A stretch of 64,000 nucleotides of DNA from Streptomyces sp. TRM49041. GTDB taxonomy: Bacteria; Actinomycetota; Actinomycetes; Streptomycetales; Streptomycetaceae. This document shows, one piece after another, positions 24,021-32,870 of this stretch (position 1 is its first letter; every line of letters begins with the position of its first letter). Under the pieces are notes generated by a model, which saw only the letters and a list, made by a program, of their open reading frames with translations, had not been told where the DNA came from and did no database searches. Location: NCBI RefSeq assembly GCF_008271805.1, contig NZ_VSRY01000101.1, positions 1-64,000 on the forward strand, read 5' to 3'. Position numbers and translations under genes: made by a program.

Positions 24021-25136
24021 GTGCCTGCCACCCCCCGTTCCCGGCCCGCGCCGCGCCGCGGCCTCGCCGTCGCCGCGGTTCTGCCGCTGCTGCTGATGGC
24101 GCTGGCGTCCTGCGGCTACGGCTCGCAGGCCGTCAAGGAGCAGGCGAAGGTGGTGGCCCAGGGCCCGAAGCTGTCGGCGGACACGGTCCGCGTCGGGTAC
24201 TTCGCGAACCTGACGCACGGCACAGCCCTGGTGGGCGACCGGGAGGGCTTCTTCCAGAAGGAGCTGCGGGGCACCCGGCTGCGTACGGCGGTCTTCAACG
24301 CGGGACCGTCGGCCGTGGAGGCGCTGAACGCCGAGTCGGTCGACATCGCCTTCCTCGGCCCCTCCCCCGCGATCAACGGGTACGTCCGGTCGGGCGGGAG
24401 GAACCTGCGCGTCATCGGCGGCGCCGCGTCGGGCGGTGTCCGCCTGGTGGTGGACCCGGACAAGATCAAGAGCCTTGCCGACGTCAAGGGCAAGCGGATC
24501 GCCACGCCGCAGCTCGGCAACACCCAGGACGTGGCGTTCCTCAACTGGATCGCCGAGCAGGGCTGGAAGGCCGACCCGCAGAGCGGCAAGGGCGACGTCT
24601 CGGTCCTCCGGATCGACAACAAGATCGTCCCGGACGCCTACCGGTCCGGGTCGGTCGACGGCGCGTGGGTGCCCGAACCGACCGCTTCGAAGCTGATCGC
24701 CGAGGGCGCGAAGGTCCTCCTCGACGAGGCGTCGCTGTGGCCGGACGGGAAGTTCGTGATCACGAACATCGTCGTGTCGCAGAAGTTCCTCGACCGGCAC
24801 CCGGACGTGGTGGAGGCCGTGCTGCGCGGCGCGCTCAAGTCGAACACGTGGATAAACGCCCATCCGGCGGAGGCGAAGGCCGCCGCCAACGCCCAGCTGC
24901 GGGTGCTCACCGGCAAGCCGCTGCCGGACGAGGTGGTCGACTCCGCCTGGCCGACGCTCCGGTTCCTCGACGACCCCCTGGCCGCCACCCTCCGGGAGCA
25001 GGCCGGGCACGCGGTCACGTCCGGGCTCCTCGAAGAGCCCGACCTGGCCGGGATCTACGACCTGAGACCCCTCAACAAGGTCCTCGCGGCCGCGGGCCGG
25101 CCGCGGGTCTCCGACGCGGGGCTGGGCGTCGAGTGA
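24021..25136 (+). CDS. ssuA: ABC transporter substrate-binding lipoprotein, sulfonate/nitrate type
   Basis: 371 residues. The signal peptide has an RRGLAVAAVLPLLLMAL core and the lipobox LASC, so the protein is lipid-anchored outside. The body is an SsuA/NrtA-type periplasmic-binding fold (VRVGYFANLTHGTALVGDREGFFQKEL, AFLGPSPAINGY, DGAWVPEPTASKL). Aliphatic sulfonates or taurine are the likely ligands because of the cys context, but nitrate-type binders look similar. GTG 24021 has GAGAGGA upstream. ATPase and permease genes follow. Confidence 0.82.
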   Translation: MPATPRSRPAPRRGLAVAAVLPLLLMALASCGYGSQAVKEQAKVVAQGPKLSADTVRVGYFANLTHGTALVGDREGFFQKELRGTRLRTAVFNAGPSAVEALNAESVDIAFLGPSPAINGYVRSGGRNLRVIGGAASGGVRLVVDPDKIKSLADVKGKRIATPQLGNTQDVAFLNWIAEQGWKADPQSGKGDVSVLRIDNKIVPDAYRSGSVDGAWVPEPTASKLIAEGAKVLLDEASLWPDGKFVITNIVVSQKFLDRHPDVVEAVLRGALKSNTWINAHPAEAKAAANAQLRVLTGKPLPDEVVDSAWPTLRFLDDPLAATLREQAGHAVTSGLLEEPDLAGIYDLRPLNKVLAAAGRPRVSDAGLGVE

Positions 25137-25185
25137 GCCCGCACCGGACGAGTTCCCGAGTTCCCCTTCCCAGGAGGTGACGACC

Positions 25186-25980
25186 ATGGCCATCACGCTC
25201 AGCACCGCGACCCCGGCCGAGGACCGCACGGCGGTCGAGTACGCCGCGCGCATCGAGCATGTCTCGAAGTCCTTCGCCGGGCCCGCCGGGCAGCAGCTCG
25301 TCCTGGACGACATCAGCCTCGATGTCGCGCCGGGCGAGTTCGTCACCCTCCTCGGGGCCTCCGGCTGCGGCAAGTCGACGCTGCTCAACCTGGTCGCCGG
25401 CCTCGACCGGCCGTCCTCCGGGGCCATCTCCACGGACGGCCGCCCCGCCCTGATGTTCCAGGAGCACGCGCTCTTCCCGTGGCTGACGGCCGGCAAGAAC
25501 ATCGAACTGGCGCTGAAGCTGCGCGGCGTGCCGAAGAGCGAGCGGCGCGGTGAGGCGGAGCGGCTCCTGGAACTCGTACGGCTGGGCGGGGCGTACGGGA
25601 AGCGGGTGCACGAGCTTTCCGGCGGTATGCGGCAGCGCGTCGCGATGGCGCGGGCCCTGGCGCAGGACAGCCGGCTGCTGCTGATGGACGAGCCGTTCGC
25701 CGCGCTCGACGCGATCACCCGGGACGTGCTGCACGGCGAGCTGACCCGGATCTGGCGTGAGACGGGGCTGTCGGTGCTGTTCGTCACCCACAACGTACGG
25801 GAGGCCGTCCGGCTCGCGCAGCGCGTGGTGCTGCTGTCGTCCCGTCCGGGCCGGATCGCCCGGGAGTGGACGGTCGGCATCCCGCAGCCGCGCCGCATCG
25901 AGGACGCCGCGGTGGCGGAGCTGTCCCTGGAGATCACCGAACAACTGCGGGGGGAGATCCGCCGACATGGCCAGCACTGA
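25186..25980 (+). CDS. ssuB: ABC transporter ATP-binding protein, sulfonate type
   Basis: 264 residues. Walker A GASGCGKST is at 57-65, the Q-loop in MFQEHALFPWL, signature LSGGMRQR at 144-151 and Walker B LLLMDEP at 164-170, followed by an H-loop VTHNVREA. ATG 25186 is chosen because AGGAGG lies nine bases upstream. It energises the importer with SsuA and the permease, whose gene overlaps by 14 bases. Confidence 0.85.
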   Translation: MAITLSTATPAEDRTAVEYAARIEHVSKSFAGPAGQQLVLDDISLDVAPGEFVTLLGASGCGKSTLLNLVAGLDRPSSGAISTDGRPALMFQEHALFPWLTAGKNIELALKLRGVPKSERRGEAERLLELVRLGGAYGKRVHELSGGMRQRVAMARALAQDSRLLLMDEPFAALDAITRDVLHGELTRIWRETGLSVLFVTHNVREAVRLAQRVVLLSSRPGRIAREWTVGIPQPRRIEDAAVAELSLEITEQLRGEIRRHGQH

Positions 25981-26869
25981 TACCGAGGCCGGCACCACCA
26001 CTGCCGGCAAGACGGACGACCTCGAGGACCTGGAGGCCGGTCTGGACGCGCTCGACACGGTCGAGACGCGCCGGACTCCGCTGCGCGAGACGCTTGTGAA
26101 GAAGGTCCTGCCGCCGGTCGTGGCGGTGGCCCTCGTGCTGGTGGTCTGGCAGCTGCTGGTGTGGGCGGAGGTCACCGAGGCGTACAAGCTGCCCGCTCCG
26201 TCCGCGGTGTGGGACAGCCTGTCCGAGATGTGGCTGCAGGGCACGTTGTTCGACGTGATGTGGACGAGCGTGTCCCGGGCCCTGTTCGGCTTCCTGCTGG
26301 CGCTTGCGATCGGCACGCCGCTGGGGCTGCTGGTCGCCCGCGTGAAGTTCGTACGGGCGGCGATCGGCCCGATCCTGTCCGGCCTCCAGTCCCTGCCGTC
26401 GGTCGCCTGGGTGCCCCCGGCGGTGCTGTGGCTGGGCCTGAACGACCAGATGATGTTCGCGGTGATCCTGCTGGGCGCCGTGCCGTCCATCGCCAACGGT
26501 CTGGTCGCCGGGGTCGACCAGGTGCCGCCGCTGTTCCTGCGGGCGGGCCGTACGCTCGGCGCGACCGGGCTGCGGGGCGCCTTCCACATCGTGATGCCTG
26601 CCGCGCTGCCCGGCTATCTGGCGGGCCTGAAGCAGGGCTGGGCGTTCTCGTGGCGCTCCCTGATGGCCGCCGAGATCATCGCGTCGTCCCCGGACCTCGG
26701 CCTCGGGCTCGGCCAGCTCCTGGACAACGGCCGCAACAACTCCGACATGCCGGGCATCTTCCTGGCGATCTTCCTGATCCTCCTGGTGGGCATCGCGATC
26801 GACCTGCTGGTCTTCAGCCCGCTGGAGCGTCGGGTGCTGCGCCGCCGCGGCCTGCTGGGCAGGAGCTGA
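25967..26869 (+). CDS. ssuC: ABC transporter permease, sulfonate type
   Basis: 300 residues. A charged 45-residue cytoplasmic N-terminus precedes about six membrane segments. The EAA-type ATPase-contact loop is LRAGRTLGATGLRGAFHIVMPAALPGYLAGLKQG (about 188-221). The extended acidic N-terminus (DDLEDLEAGLDALDTVE) is longer than in E. coli SsuC but usual in Streptomyces. It starts within ssuB. Confidence 0.85.
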   Translation: MASTDTEAGTTTAGKTDDLEDLEAGLDALDTVETRRTPLRETLVKKVLPPVVAVALVLVVWQLLVWAEVTEAYKLPAPSAVWDSLSEMWLQGTLFDVMWTSVSRALFGFLLALAIGTPLGLLVARVKFVRAAIGPILSGLQSLPSVAWVPPAVLWLGLNDQMMFAVILLGAVPSIANGLVAGVDQVPPLFLRAGRTLGATGLRGAFHIVMPAALPGYLAGLKQGWAFSWRSLMAAEIIASSPDLGLGLGQLLDNGRNNSDMPGIFLAIFLILLVGIAIDLLVFSPLERRVLRRRGLLGRS

Positions 26870-26876
26870 GCACGCC

Positions 26877-27629
26877 ATGACCGCTCCGGTACTCCTCGTC
26901 GTCGCTCACGGCAGCCGCGATCCGCGGCACGCCGCGACGGTCCACGCGCTGGTACGCGAGTCGACGGCCCTCCGCCCCGGCCTGCGGGTGGAGGTGGCCT
27001 TCCTGGACTTCAACGTCCCGGCGGTCCCGGCGGTCCTGGAGTCCCTGGCGGCGGACGGCGTACGGGACGTGGTGGCCCTGCCCCTCCTCCTGACCCGCGC
27101 GTTCCATGCGAAGGCCGACATCCCGTCGGTCCTCCGCCAGGCCCCGCCGTCGCTGCGCATCCGCCAGGCGGAGGTCCTCGGCCCGTCGCCCCTGCTGGTG
27201 TCGGCGCTGGAGCGGCGCCTGTACGAGGCGGGGCTGACACCCGCCGACCGGCACTCGACCGGGGTCGTCCTGGCCTCGGCGGGCTCCACGGACCCGGAGG
27301 CGATCGCAGTGATCGCAGATATGGCGCGGGAGCTGCGGCGCACCGGTTGGTGCACCGTGCGGCCTGCGTTCGCCTCCGCATCTCTTCCCCGTACCGAGGA
27401 CGCGGTACGGGCGCTGCGCGCCGACGGGGTACGGCGGGTGGCCGTCGCCCCGTATGTGATCGCCCCCGGCCGCCTCCCGGACCGCATCGCGGCGGGCGCG
27501 GCCGACGCGGACATCATGGCGGACGTCCTGGGCCCGGCCCCGGAACTGGCCCGGCTGCTGCTGCGACGGTACGACGAGGCGCGGGCGGCGGGGGCGTCTC
27601 GGACGGCGGTTCTGCCGACGGCGGTCTAG
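26877..27629 (+). CDS. sirB: Sirohydrochlorin chelatase (CbiX/SirB family)
   Basis: 250 residues with two CbiX-type halves. The first holds the metal-site histidines in VVAHGSRDPRH and LLTRAFHAKADIP. It inserts iron into sirohydrochlorin to give siroheme, the cofactor of the sulfite reductase in the same locus. It begins seven bases after the permease stop, so it belongs to the transporter transcript. Confidence 0.85.
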   Translation: MTAPVLLVVAHGSRDPRHAATVHALVRESTALRPGLRVEVAFLDFNVPAVPAVLESLAADGVRDVVALPLLLTRAFHAKADIPSVLRQAPPSLRIRQAEVLGPSPLLVSALERRLYEAGLTPADRHSTGVVLASAGSTDPEAIAVIADMARELRRTGWCTVRPAFASASLPRTEDAVRALRADGVRRVAVAPYVIAPGRLPDRIAAGAADADIMADVLGPAPELARLLLRRYDEARAAGASRTAVLPTAV

Positions 27630-27705
27630 GCCGTACGGCCCGCGGGGATGCGTTCTGGTGTACGCCCGGCAGAGCTTGAGGCGCTGCCTGTCCCGATCAT
27701 GATGA

Positions 27706-27727
27706 CCACCCCTTTCGGGAGGGGTGG
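27706..27727. terminator. Hairpin between convergent sirB and a small reverse gene
   Basis: CCACCCCT (27706-27713) pairs with AGGGGTGG (27720-27727) around TTCGGG. It is perfect, compact and placed between convergent genes, so it can act in both directions. Confidence 0.7.
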
Positions 27728-27745
27728 CCTTGCCGGGGCAGTGTC

Positions 27746-28003
27746 TCAGCCGAGGCTCTCGTACTCAGCGCGGCGAATCGCGCGAGTCTCCTGAGCCCAC
27801 TTCAAGTAAGCCAGCTCGTCCTCGACGAAGACACCGCACTTCAGACAGCCGTACAGGTTGACACCAGCACCGGACGCTGCCGAGCGCGTGCCGACCAAGT
27901 GAACATCCTCCCCTGTACCGCAGCGCGAGCACATGCGGGCTTCGGCGGTCACCCGCTCCTCAGGGTCCTCGGCCATGGGCGCTGCCTCATCTCGTGAGCT
28001 CAT
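27746..28003 (-). CDS. Small zinc-ribbon-like hypothetical protein
   Basis: 85 residues. Two CxxC pairs, CSRC (about 25-28) and CLKC (about 53-56), form a zinc ribbon with a VHLVGTRSAASGAGVNLYG linker; a charged helix follows (KWAQETRAIRRAEYES). Such proteins often lie near mobile or regulatory islands in Streptomyces. Its ATG overlaps the stop of the 52-residue gene upstream (ATGA). The pair is divergent from the XRE regulator at 28259, a likely controller. Confidence 0.6.
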   Translation of the reverse strand: MSSRDEAAPMAEDPEERVTAEARMCSRCGTGEDVHLVGTRSAASGAGVNLYGCLKCGVFVEDELAYLKWAQETRAIRRAEYESLG

Positions 28004-28158
28004 CGCATCTGCTCCCCTGCGCGGCAGCGTGAACAGGAGCAGCGCGGGTAGGCCAAGGTAGCCGGGGCTTGATCGGCGGGCCGTACCTCGCGGGCGGGGC
28101 GAACAGTGCGGGTGCTGCCATCCGGGCGCACCTTGTACACCTTGATCCTCATGGTCAT
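28000..28158 (-). CDS. Small basic hypothetical protein with Cys-rich tail
   Basis: 52 residues beginning MTMRIKVYKVRPDGSTR, with REVRPAD in the middle and CSCSRC near the end. GGAGAAG precedes ATG 28158 at normal distance. It is the first gene of a two-gene operon with the zinc-ribbon protein. I recall similar short proteins encoded beside XRE regulators in Streptomyces, but no function is known. Confidence 0.55.
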   Translation of the reverse strand: MTMRIKVYKVRPDGSTRTVRPAREVRPADQAPATLAYPRCSCSRCRAGEQMR

Positions 28159-28246
28159 GTCTTCTCCGACGAAACTCGGTGTGGACGTCACCTCATCGTG
28201 AGTCCCATGCACCCTCGGTCTCATACGGGTTCGGCAGCAGCGGGCG

Positions 28247-28252
28247 TATATT
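28247..28252 (+). promoter_or_regulatory. -10 element of the XRE regulator gene
   Basis: TATATT ends six bases before GTG 28259, so the transcript is very probably leaderless. It is one of the best -10 hexamers in the window; a -35 is not obvious, as expected if an activator or autoregulation is involved. Confidence 0.55.
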
Positions 28253-28258
28253 TCGACC

Positions 28259-29302
28259 GTGGGCGGACAGGCACCGTGGAAAGACATCAGGCTTCGCGCC
28301 GCGTGGGCACGTGGTGACTGGGCTGCCATCCTCCGCGAATACCGGCGCGCCACAGGGCTCACCCAGCAGGCCCTCGAACCGCTCGTCGGCATGCCTCAGC
28401 CCCATATCTCCGCGATCGAATCAGGCCGACGGCGCGTAAAGACCGCCGAGGTACGGAACCGCATCAGCGAAGGCCTGCACGTGCCTCAGGAGTTGATCGA
28501 GGCGGGGCAAGGCGCTGTTCACGGGGAGTGGGAACCGAATCCCGAGCTGCGCGAGCGACTGGCTCACGGACACAGGACGGGCCGACCGGATCTGCGCACG
28601 GCCGAGTGGATCGGAGAGGTCCTGGCCACCCAGCGCCGCACCGAAGACCAGGTCGGCGGACTCGTCCTGTGGCCGGTCGTGCGATCCCAGCTCGACGCGA
28701 TCACACGACTCATCCCCCAGACCTCAGGGACGACCGCAGACCGACTCCTGCTGCTCGCCGCCGGACACGCGCACTGGTTGTCCTGGGTGGCATGGCAAGA
28801 AGGCAGACGCGGAACGGCACTGGTGTGGATGGACCTGGCCCAGGGCTGGGCAGCCGACAGCGGTGCGGCGGACATGGTGTCGTGGACGAACCGAGTCCGC
28901 GCCTGGTACAGCCTGCGACACGGTGACCCCGTACGAGCTCTGCGTACGGCGGAGCTGGCGCGGCGGCAGTTCGGTCTCTCTCCAGCCGCAGCCGCCGCAG
29001 CTTCTCATACGGCTGCCCAGGCGGCGGCCGCGCTGGGTGAGCGAGACAGAGCACGGCGCCTGGCGGAGGAAGCGCTACGACGTGCGCTGTCAGCCCCGAA
29101 CGAGGCGGACAGGCCTGCGTGGCTGTACTGGCTCACGCCGGCTCGTGCGCGACTCCAGGCAGCCGATACAGCCTACGCGTGCCGGGACTGGGCCACCGCG
29201 GCAGCGGCGTTCCGTGACGCGCTGCCTGCACTCGGAGAGGGGTATGGGCGGGACCGGGCGCACTACGAAGCCCGGTTGGAAGATGCAGCACGCCGCGCAT
29301 AG
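28259..29302 (+). CDS. XRE-family regulator with TPR-like C-terminal region
   Basis: 347 residues. The HTH is at about 22-75 (ILREYRRATGLTQQALEPLVGMPQPHISAIESGRRRV). The rest is alpha-helical with tetratricopeptide-like repeats (LRTAELARRQFGLSP ... AAAALGERDRARRLAEEALRRAL). Such proteins resemble peptide-sensing or partner-sensing regulators in Streptomyces. The start is GTG 28259 next to the -10 element. It is divergent from the two tiny Cys-rich genes at a distance of 100 bases. Confidence 0.78.
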   Translation: MGGQAPWKDIRLRAAWARGDWAAILREYRRATGLTQQALEPLVGMPQPHISAIESGRRRVKTAEVRNRISEGLHVPQELIEAGQGAVHGEWEPNPELRERLAHGHRTGRPDLRTAEWIGEVLATQRRTEDQVGGLVLWPVVRSQLDAITRLIPQTSGTTADRLLLLAAGHAHWLSWVAWQEGRRGTALVWMDLAQGWAADSGAADMVSWTNRVRAWYSLRHGDPVRALRTAELARRQFGLSPAAAAAASHTAAQAAAALGERDRARRLAEEALRRALSAPNEADRPAWLYWLTPARARLQAADTAYACRDWATAAAAFRDALPALGEGYGRDRAHYEARLEDAARRA

Positions 29303-29314
29303 AACTGTGCTCGC

Positions 29315-29935
29315 TCAGACGAAGCTGAGGCTGCCGGTGCGGGTGCGCTTCAGTTCGAAGAAGTCGCGGTGTCCGGCGAGGGTGCGGAAGGCGTCGAAGA
29401 GGCGGGCGGCCTCCTCGCCGCGCGGGATGGGGTTGAGGACGGGCCCGAACCAGACCGCGCCGTCGACGTGAAGGGTCGGCGTCCCCACGTAGGCCCCGGC
29501 GGCCGGGTCCCGGCCCGCGTCGTGGCTGCGGCGGACCGCGGCGTCGTACGCCGGGTTGTGCGCGGCTGCCGCCAGGTCGGCGGGCAGGTCGAGCGCGGCC
29601 AGGGCCTCGGTGACGACCTCGTCGAAGTCCTGGTTCTCGTCCTGGTGGATACGGCTGCCGACGGACGTGTAGAGGTCGCGCAGGACGCCCTCGCCGTGGC
29701 GTTCGGCGGCGGCCGCCGCGACTCGTACGGGGCCTGTCGACCGGTCGACCAGGTCCCGGTACCGGTCGGGCAGTTCGTTGCCGGTGTTGTGCAGGTACAG
29801 ACTCATGATGTGGAAGCGGACGTCGAGGTCGCGGTGGCGTTCGACCTCCAGGAGCCGGCGGGAGGTGATCCAGGCGAAGGGGCAGGCGGGGTCGGCCCAG
29901 AGGTCGACGGTGGTTCTGTCGGGTCGGGTGGTCAT
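29315..29935 (-). CDS. DsbA-family protein, mycothiol-dependent nitroreductase-like
   Basis: 206 residues with a thioredoxin fold interrupted by a helical insert. The active-site segment is DPACPFAW (about 16-23); the second cysteine of the usual CPWC is replaced by Ala, so a monothiol mechanism with mycothiol is likely. The distal part FGPVLNPIPRGEEAARLFDAF matches Rv2466c-type enzymes. A role in oxidative stress or nitro-compound reduction is known for that family. No clear ribosome site is seen at ATG 29935. Confidence 0.75.
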   Translation of the reverse strand: MTTRPDRTTVDLWADPACPFAWITSRRLLEVERHRDLDVRFHIMSLYLHNTGNELPDRYRDLVDRSTGPVRVAAAAAERHGEGVLRDLYTSVGSRIHQDENQDFDEVVTEALAALDLPADLAAAAHNPAYDAAVRRSHDAGRDPAAGAYVGTPTLHVDGAVWFGPVLNPIPRGEEAARLFDAFRTLAGHRDFFELKRTRTGSLSFV

Positions 29936-29978
29936 GCCGTCGAGGCCAGTGAGGGGATGGCCGGGACGAGCGGGCCGT

Positions 29979-30539
29979 TCATGGAGCGTCGAGCTGGGCC
30001 ATTTCCGCCAGCTTCAGCACGGTGTTCCAGTTGCGGGTGGTGGTGACGCCTTTGAAGAGGGCGGGGCGGGCGAGGGCCTCGGCGAGTTTGGAACGGCCGA
30101 TGCCGTCGGGTAGGTAGAGGTACAGCACCCGGTCGCCCAGGCGGAACTCCTCCGGGAGGTAGGCCCCTTGGTCGACACCGGCGAACCGGTCGGCCGTGAC
30201 GGGGGCGGAGAGGTAGGTGACGTGAAGCTGCTTGGGCTGCAGTTCCGCGGCGGGGTACGGGCAGGCTTCGACGACGGCACGCAGATACTGGCCGCTGCGG
30301 ACGAGGCAGTCGACATGGAATCCGAAGTGCTGCTCCACGGCCTTTTCGAGCGCTGTGGCGAGGGCGCTCTCGTCGGCGCCGGACGCGGTGGTGAAGAAGG
30401 CGTTGCCGGACTGGAGGTAGGTCTGTACGTCGCGGTGTCCGAGTCCGGTCAGGACGGCGCGGAGTTCGGCCATGGGGACCTTCTTGGCCCCGCCCACGTT
30501 GATCCCGCGCATGAGGGCGGCGTATCGGGTCGTCGTCAT
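29979..30539 (-). CDS. DUF1697 family protein
   Basis: 186 residues with the family signature RYAALMRGINVGGAKKVPMAELRAVLTGLGHRDVQTYLQSGNAFF at the N-terminus and KGVTTTRNWNTVLKLAEM at the C-terminus. The function is unknown. ATG 30539 directly follows a TAGGGT element on the reverse strand. It sits alone between the DsbA-like gene and a decayed methyltransferase. Confidence 0.85.
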   Translation of the reverse strand: MTTTRYAALMRGINVGGAKKVPMAELRAVLTGLGHRDVQTYLQSGNAFFTTASGADESALATALEKAVEQHFGFHVDCLVRSGQYLRAVVEACPYPAAELQPKQLHVTYLSAPVTADRFAGVDQGAYLPEEFRLGDRVLYLYLPDGIGRSKLAEALARPALFKGVTTTRNWNTVLKLAEMAQLDAP

Positions 30540-30554
30540 GGTCACCAACCCTAG

Positions 30555-31035
30555 GCCGCCCTTCCCCGTGGGGTGGGGCTGCAGGCCATCCGGACGGTCC
30601 CGGCGTCGACGCGCGGCACCGGCCGGAACGCGCGGCGTCCGATCGTTCCGAGCAGCCGCCACTCGTACCGGTCGCCGGTGCGCTTGCGGGCGTACTCCGG
30701 CCGGGTGATCAGGATGGCGTCTTGAGCGCCGAGGCGCGCAGGCACCGGTCGACGATCGCGGCGGTGCGGGAGAAGGGCAGCTCCCCGACGACGGCGAACG
30801 GCTCGCGGGGCGGCCGTGCACCGAGGAAGTCGCGGCCTCGACACGGACGTGCGGCGCGTCGGCGAACCGGGCGCGCAGCCCCGGCAGCAGCCGGGCGTCG
30901 ATCTCGTACGCGCGCAGGGCACGGACGCGCGGCGCGAGGGCCGCCGTCAGCGCACCCTCGCCGGGTCCCACTTCGAGGAGCAGCCGGCGGGCCTCTCGCC
31001 GGGCCGACCGGTTTTTGCCCGGTGGCACGGCGGCG
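30555..31035 (-). pseudogene. Remnant of an Erm-type 23S rRNA adenine methyltransferase
   Basis: Three consecutive reverse frames carry parts of one protein: LLLEVGPGEGALTAALAPRVR with YEIDARLLPGLRARF (SAM-binding region), then FAVVGELPFSRTAAIVDRCL (the N-x-PF/Y catalytic-loop equivalent, here ELPF), then AILITRPEYARKRTGDRYEWRLLG and FRPVPRVDAGTVRM. At least two frameshifts are needed, the N-terminus has no start and the C-terminal lobe is missing. ELPF instead of N[IVL]P[YF] also suggests loss of activity. It is an inactive resistance gene relic beside an APH-like kinase. Confidence 0.75.
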
Positions 31036-31099
31036 CCGCGGGCCCGGGTGCGAGACTCCCTGATGGGAGCCGTACGGAGAGAGGGAGCGCGAGGCCGGT

Positions 31100-31963
31100 A
31101 TGCATGAGGCGCGGGCGCGGGACATCCTGGACGCCGCCGGGTTCGCGGCGGACCGCGGGGACGCGACGCTGCTGGCGCTGGGCGAGAACGCGGTGTTCGC
31201 CGTCGGCGGCGGACGGGTGGTGAAGGTGGGCCGTGACGCCGCGTTGCTGGACCGCGCCCGGCGGGAGGTGGCCGTCGCGTCCTGGCTGGCGGAGGTGGGC
31301 GTTCCGGTGGTGCTGCCGGCGGAGCCCGGGGCCCGGCTGGTGGAGGAGCACCCGGTGACCGTGTGGCACCGGCTGCCCGAAGCGGTACGGCCGGCCGAGC
31401 CCCGCGATCTGGCCGCGCTGCTGCGGCGGGTGCACGAGCTGCCCGCGCCGCCGTTCCCCCTCCCCCACCGCGATCTGCTGGGTGGTGTGGAGCGGTGGCT
31501 GCGGCTCGCCGGTGACGCGATCGACCCTGCGGACGCGGCATATCTACGGGCGCGCCGGGACGGGTTCACCGAGGCGGCCGCCGCTCTCGCGCCGCGTCTG
31601 AAGCCGGGCCCGATCCACGGCGACGCACTGCCGCGGAACGTCCACGTCGGCCCGGACGGCCCGGTCCTCGTCGATCTGGAGACGTTCGCCGTGGACCTGC
31701 GCGAGCACGACCTGGTGGTACTGGCCCTGGCCCGTGACCGCTACGGCCTGGACCCGGCGGCCTACGACGCGTTCACCGGCGCGTACGGCTGGGACGTCCG
31801 GGAGTGGGAGGGGTGCGCCGTGCTGCGCGGGGCGCGGGAGACGGCGAGCTGCGCCTGGGTCGCCCAGCACGCTCCGGCCGACCCGAAGGCGCTGGCCGAG
31901 TTCCGCCGCCGGGTGGCCTCGCTGCGGGACGGCGACCCGGAGGTCCGCTGGTACCCGTTCTGA
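31100..31963 (+). CDS. Aminoglycoside phosphotransferase (APH) family kinase
   Basis: 287 residues. Kinase features: nucleotide loop LGENAVFAVGGGRVVKVGRD (about 27-46), catalytic loop IHGDALPRNVHV (about 172-183) and metal-binding VDLETFAVDLREHDLV (about 190-205). The substrate is unknown; many members act on sugars or other small molecules rather than antibiotics. ATG 31100 is preceded by a GAGAGAGGGAGCG stretch. It is divergent from the decayed methyltransferase. Confidence 0.78.
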   Translation: MHEARARDILDAAGFAADRGDATLLALGENAVFAVGGGRVVKVGRDAALLDRARREVAVASWLAEVGVPVVLPAEPGARLVEEHPVTVWHRLPEAVRPAEPRDLAALLRRVHELPAPPFPLPHRDLLGGVERWLRLAGDAIDPADAAYLRARRDGFTEAAAALAPRLKPGPIHGDALPRNVHVGPDGPVLVDLETFAVDLREHDLVVLALARDRYGLDPAAYDAFTGAYGWDVREWEGCAVLRGARETASCAWVAQHAPADPKALAEFRRRVASLRDGDPEVRWYPF

Positions 31964-32018
31964 CGGGCCGGCATCAGGGTGGGCCGCCTCGCCCGGGCAC
32001 CTGTGACGGAGCGGCCGC

Positions 32019-32771
32019 TCAGCCGGCCACCGGCGCCGACTCCGCCACCGGTCCGCGCTCGGGCTCCGGCGCGCGCACCGGCCAGACCGGGTCGACCACG
32101 GCGTCCGGCGTGCCCTTGCGGCGCAGGAAGCTCTGGAAGTCCGCGGCCCACGCGGCGTACCACTCCACCTGGCGTGCGTGCAGCTCCCCCGGCGTCAGCG
32201 CGGCCACCACGGCGTGCCGCTCGGCTATCGCGCAGGCCACCAGCACGGCGGCCAGCGCGTCGGCTGCCGCCTCGTGGGCGCCGTCGAGCACCACGCCGTA
32301 CTCGGCGCAGACCGCTTCCAGGTTGCGCTTTCCGCGCCGGTAGCGGTCGACGGCCCGGTCGATGGTGTACGGGTCGACGACCGGGCCTATGGGCGCGCCG
32401 CCCAGCCGCTCGCTCAGCGACGGCAGCCCGTGCCGCCGCAATTCGGCGGTGAGCAGGGTCAGGTCGAACGCGGCGTTGTACGCGACGACCGGGACACCGC
32501 GTGTCCAGTACCCGGCGAGGGTGTCCGCGATCTCGTCGGCGACCTCGTGGGCCGGGCGGCCCTCGGCGGTGGCGCGTTCGCTGCTGATGCCGTGGATCGC
32601 GGACGCCTGGGCGGGGATACGGACGCCGGGGTCGGCGAGCCACTCGCGGCGCGCCAGCGTGCGCCCGTCCCGTACCTCCACGACCGCGGCCGTCACGATC
32701 CTCGCTTCGAGCGGCTCCGTGCCCGTCGTCTCCAGGTCGAAACCGACGAGCGTCTCCCCGTGCCAGCGCAT
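32019..32771 (-). CDS. DnaQ-like 3'-5' exonuclease (DEDDh)
   Basis: 250 residues. ExoI is FDLETTGTEP (about 10-19), ExoII YNAAFDLTLL (about 98-107) and ExoIII HEAAADALA (about 166-174), which fits a DEDDh proofreading-type nuclease. The C-terminus holds a WYAAWAADFQSFLRR helix common in Streptomyces exonuclease-domain proteins. A very good AAGGAGG precedes ATG 32771. It acts in DNA or RNA repair or processing; it is not part of a polymerase operon. Confidence 0.82.
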   Translation of the reverse strand: MRWHGETLVGFDLETTGTEPLEARIVTAAVVEVRDGRTLARREWLADPGVRIPAQASAIHGISSERATAEGRPAHEVADEIADTLAGYWTRGVPVVAYNAAFDLTLLTAELRRHGLPSLSERLGGAPIGPVVDPYTIDRAVDRYRRGKRNLEAVCAEYGVVLDGAHEAAADALAAVLVACAIAERHAVVAALTPGELHARQVEWYAAWAADFQSFLRRKGTPDAVVDPVWPVRAPEPERGPVAESAPVAG

Positions 32772-32870
32772 GCCGAACCTCCTTCGCGGCGCCGCATTCC
32801 GCGCGGCGCCCTCCCCCAGTGGGTCTTCACCCTCGCACGGGGCACTGACAACGCGACGTCCGGCCCCACA

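Noticed and set aside
29369..30046. 225-codon forward frame opposite the DsbA-like gene
   Set aside because: Val/Gly/Asp-rich shadow with no motifs; the reverse strand has the thioredoxin-fold protein.
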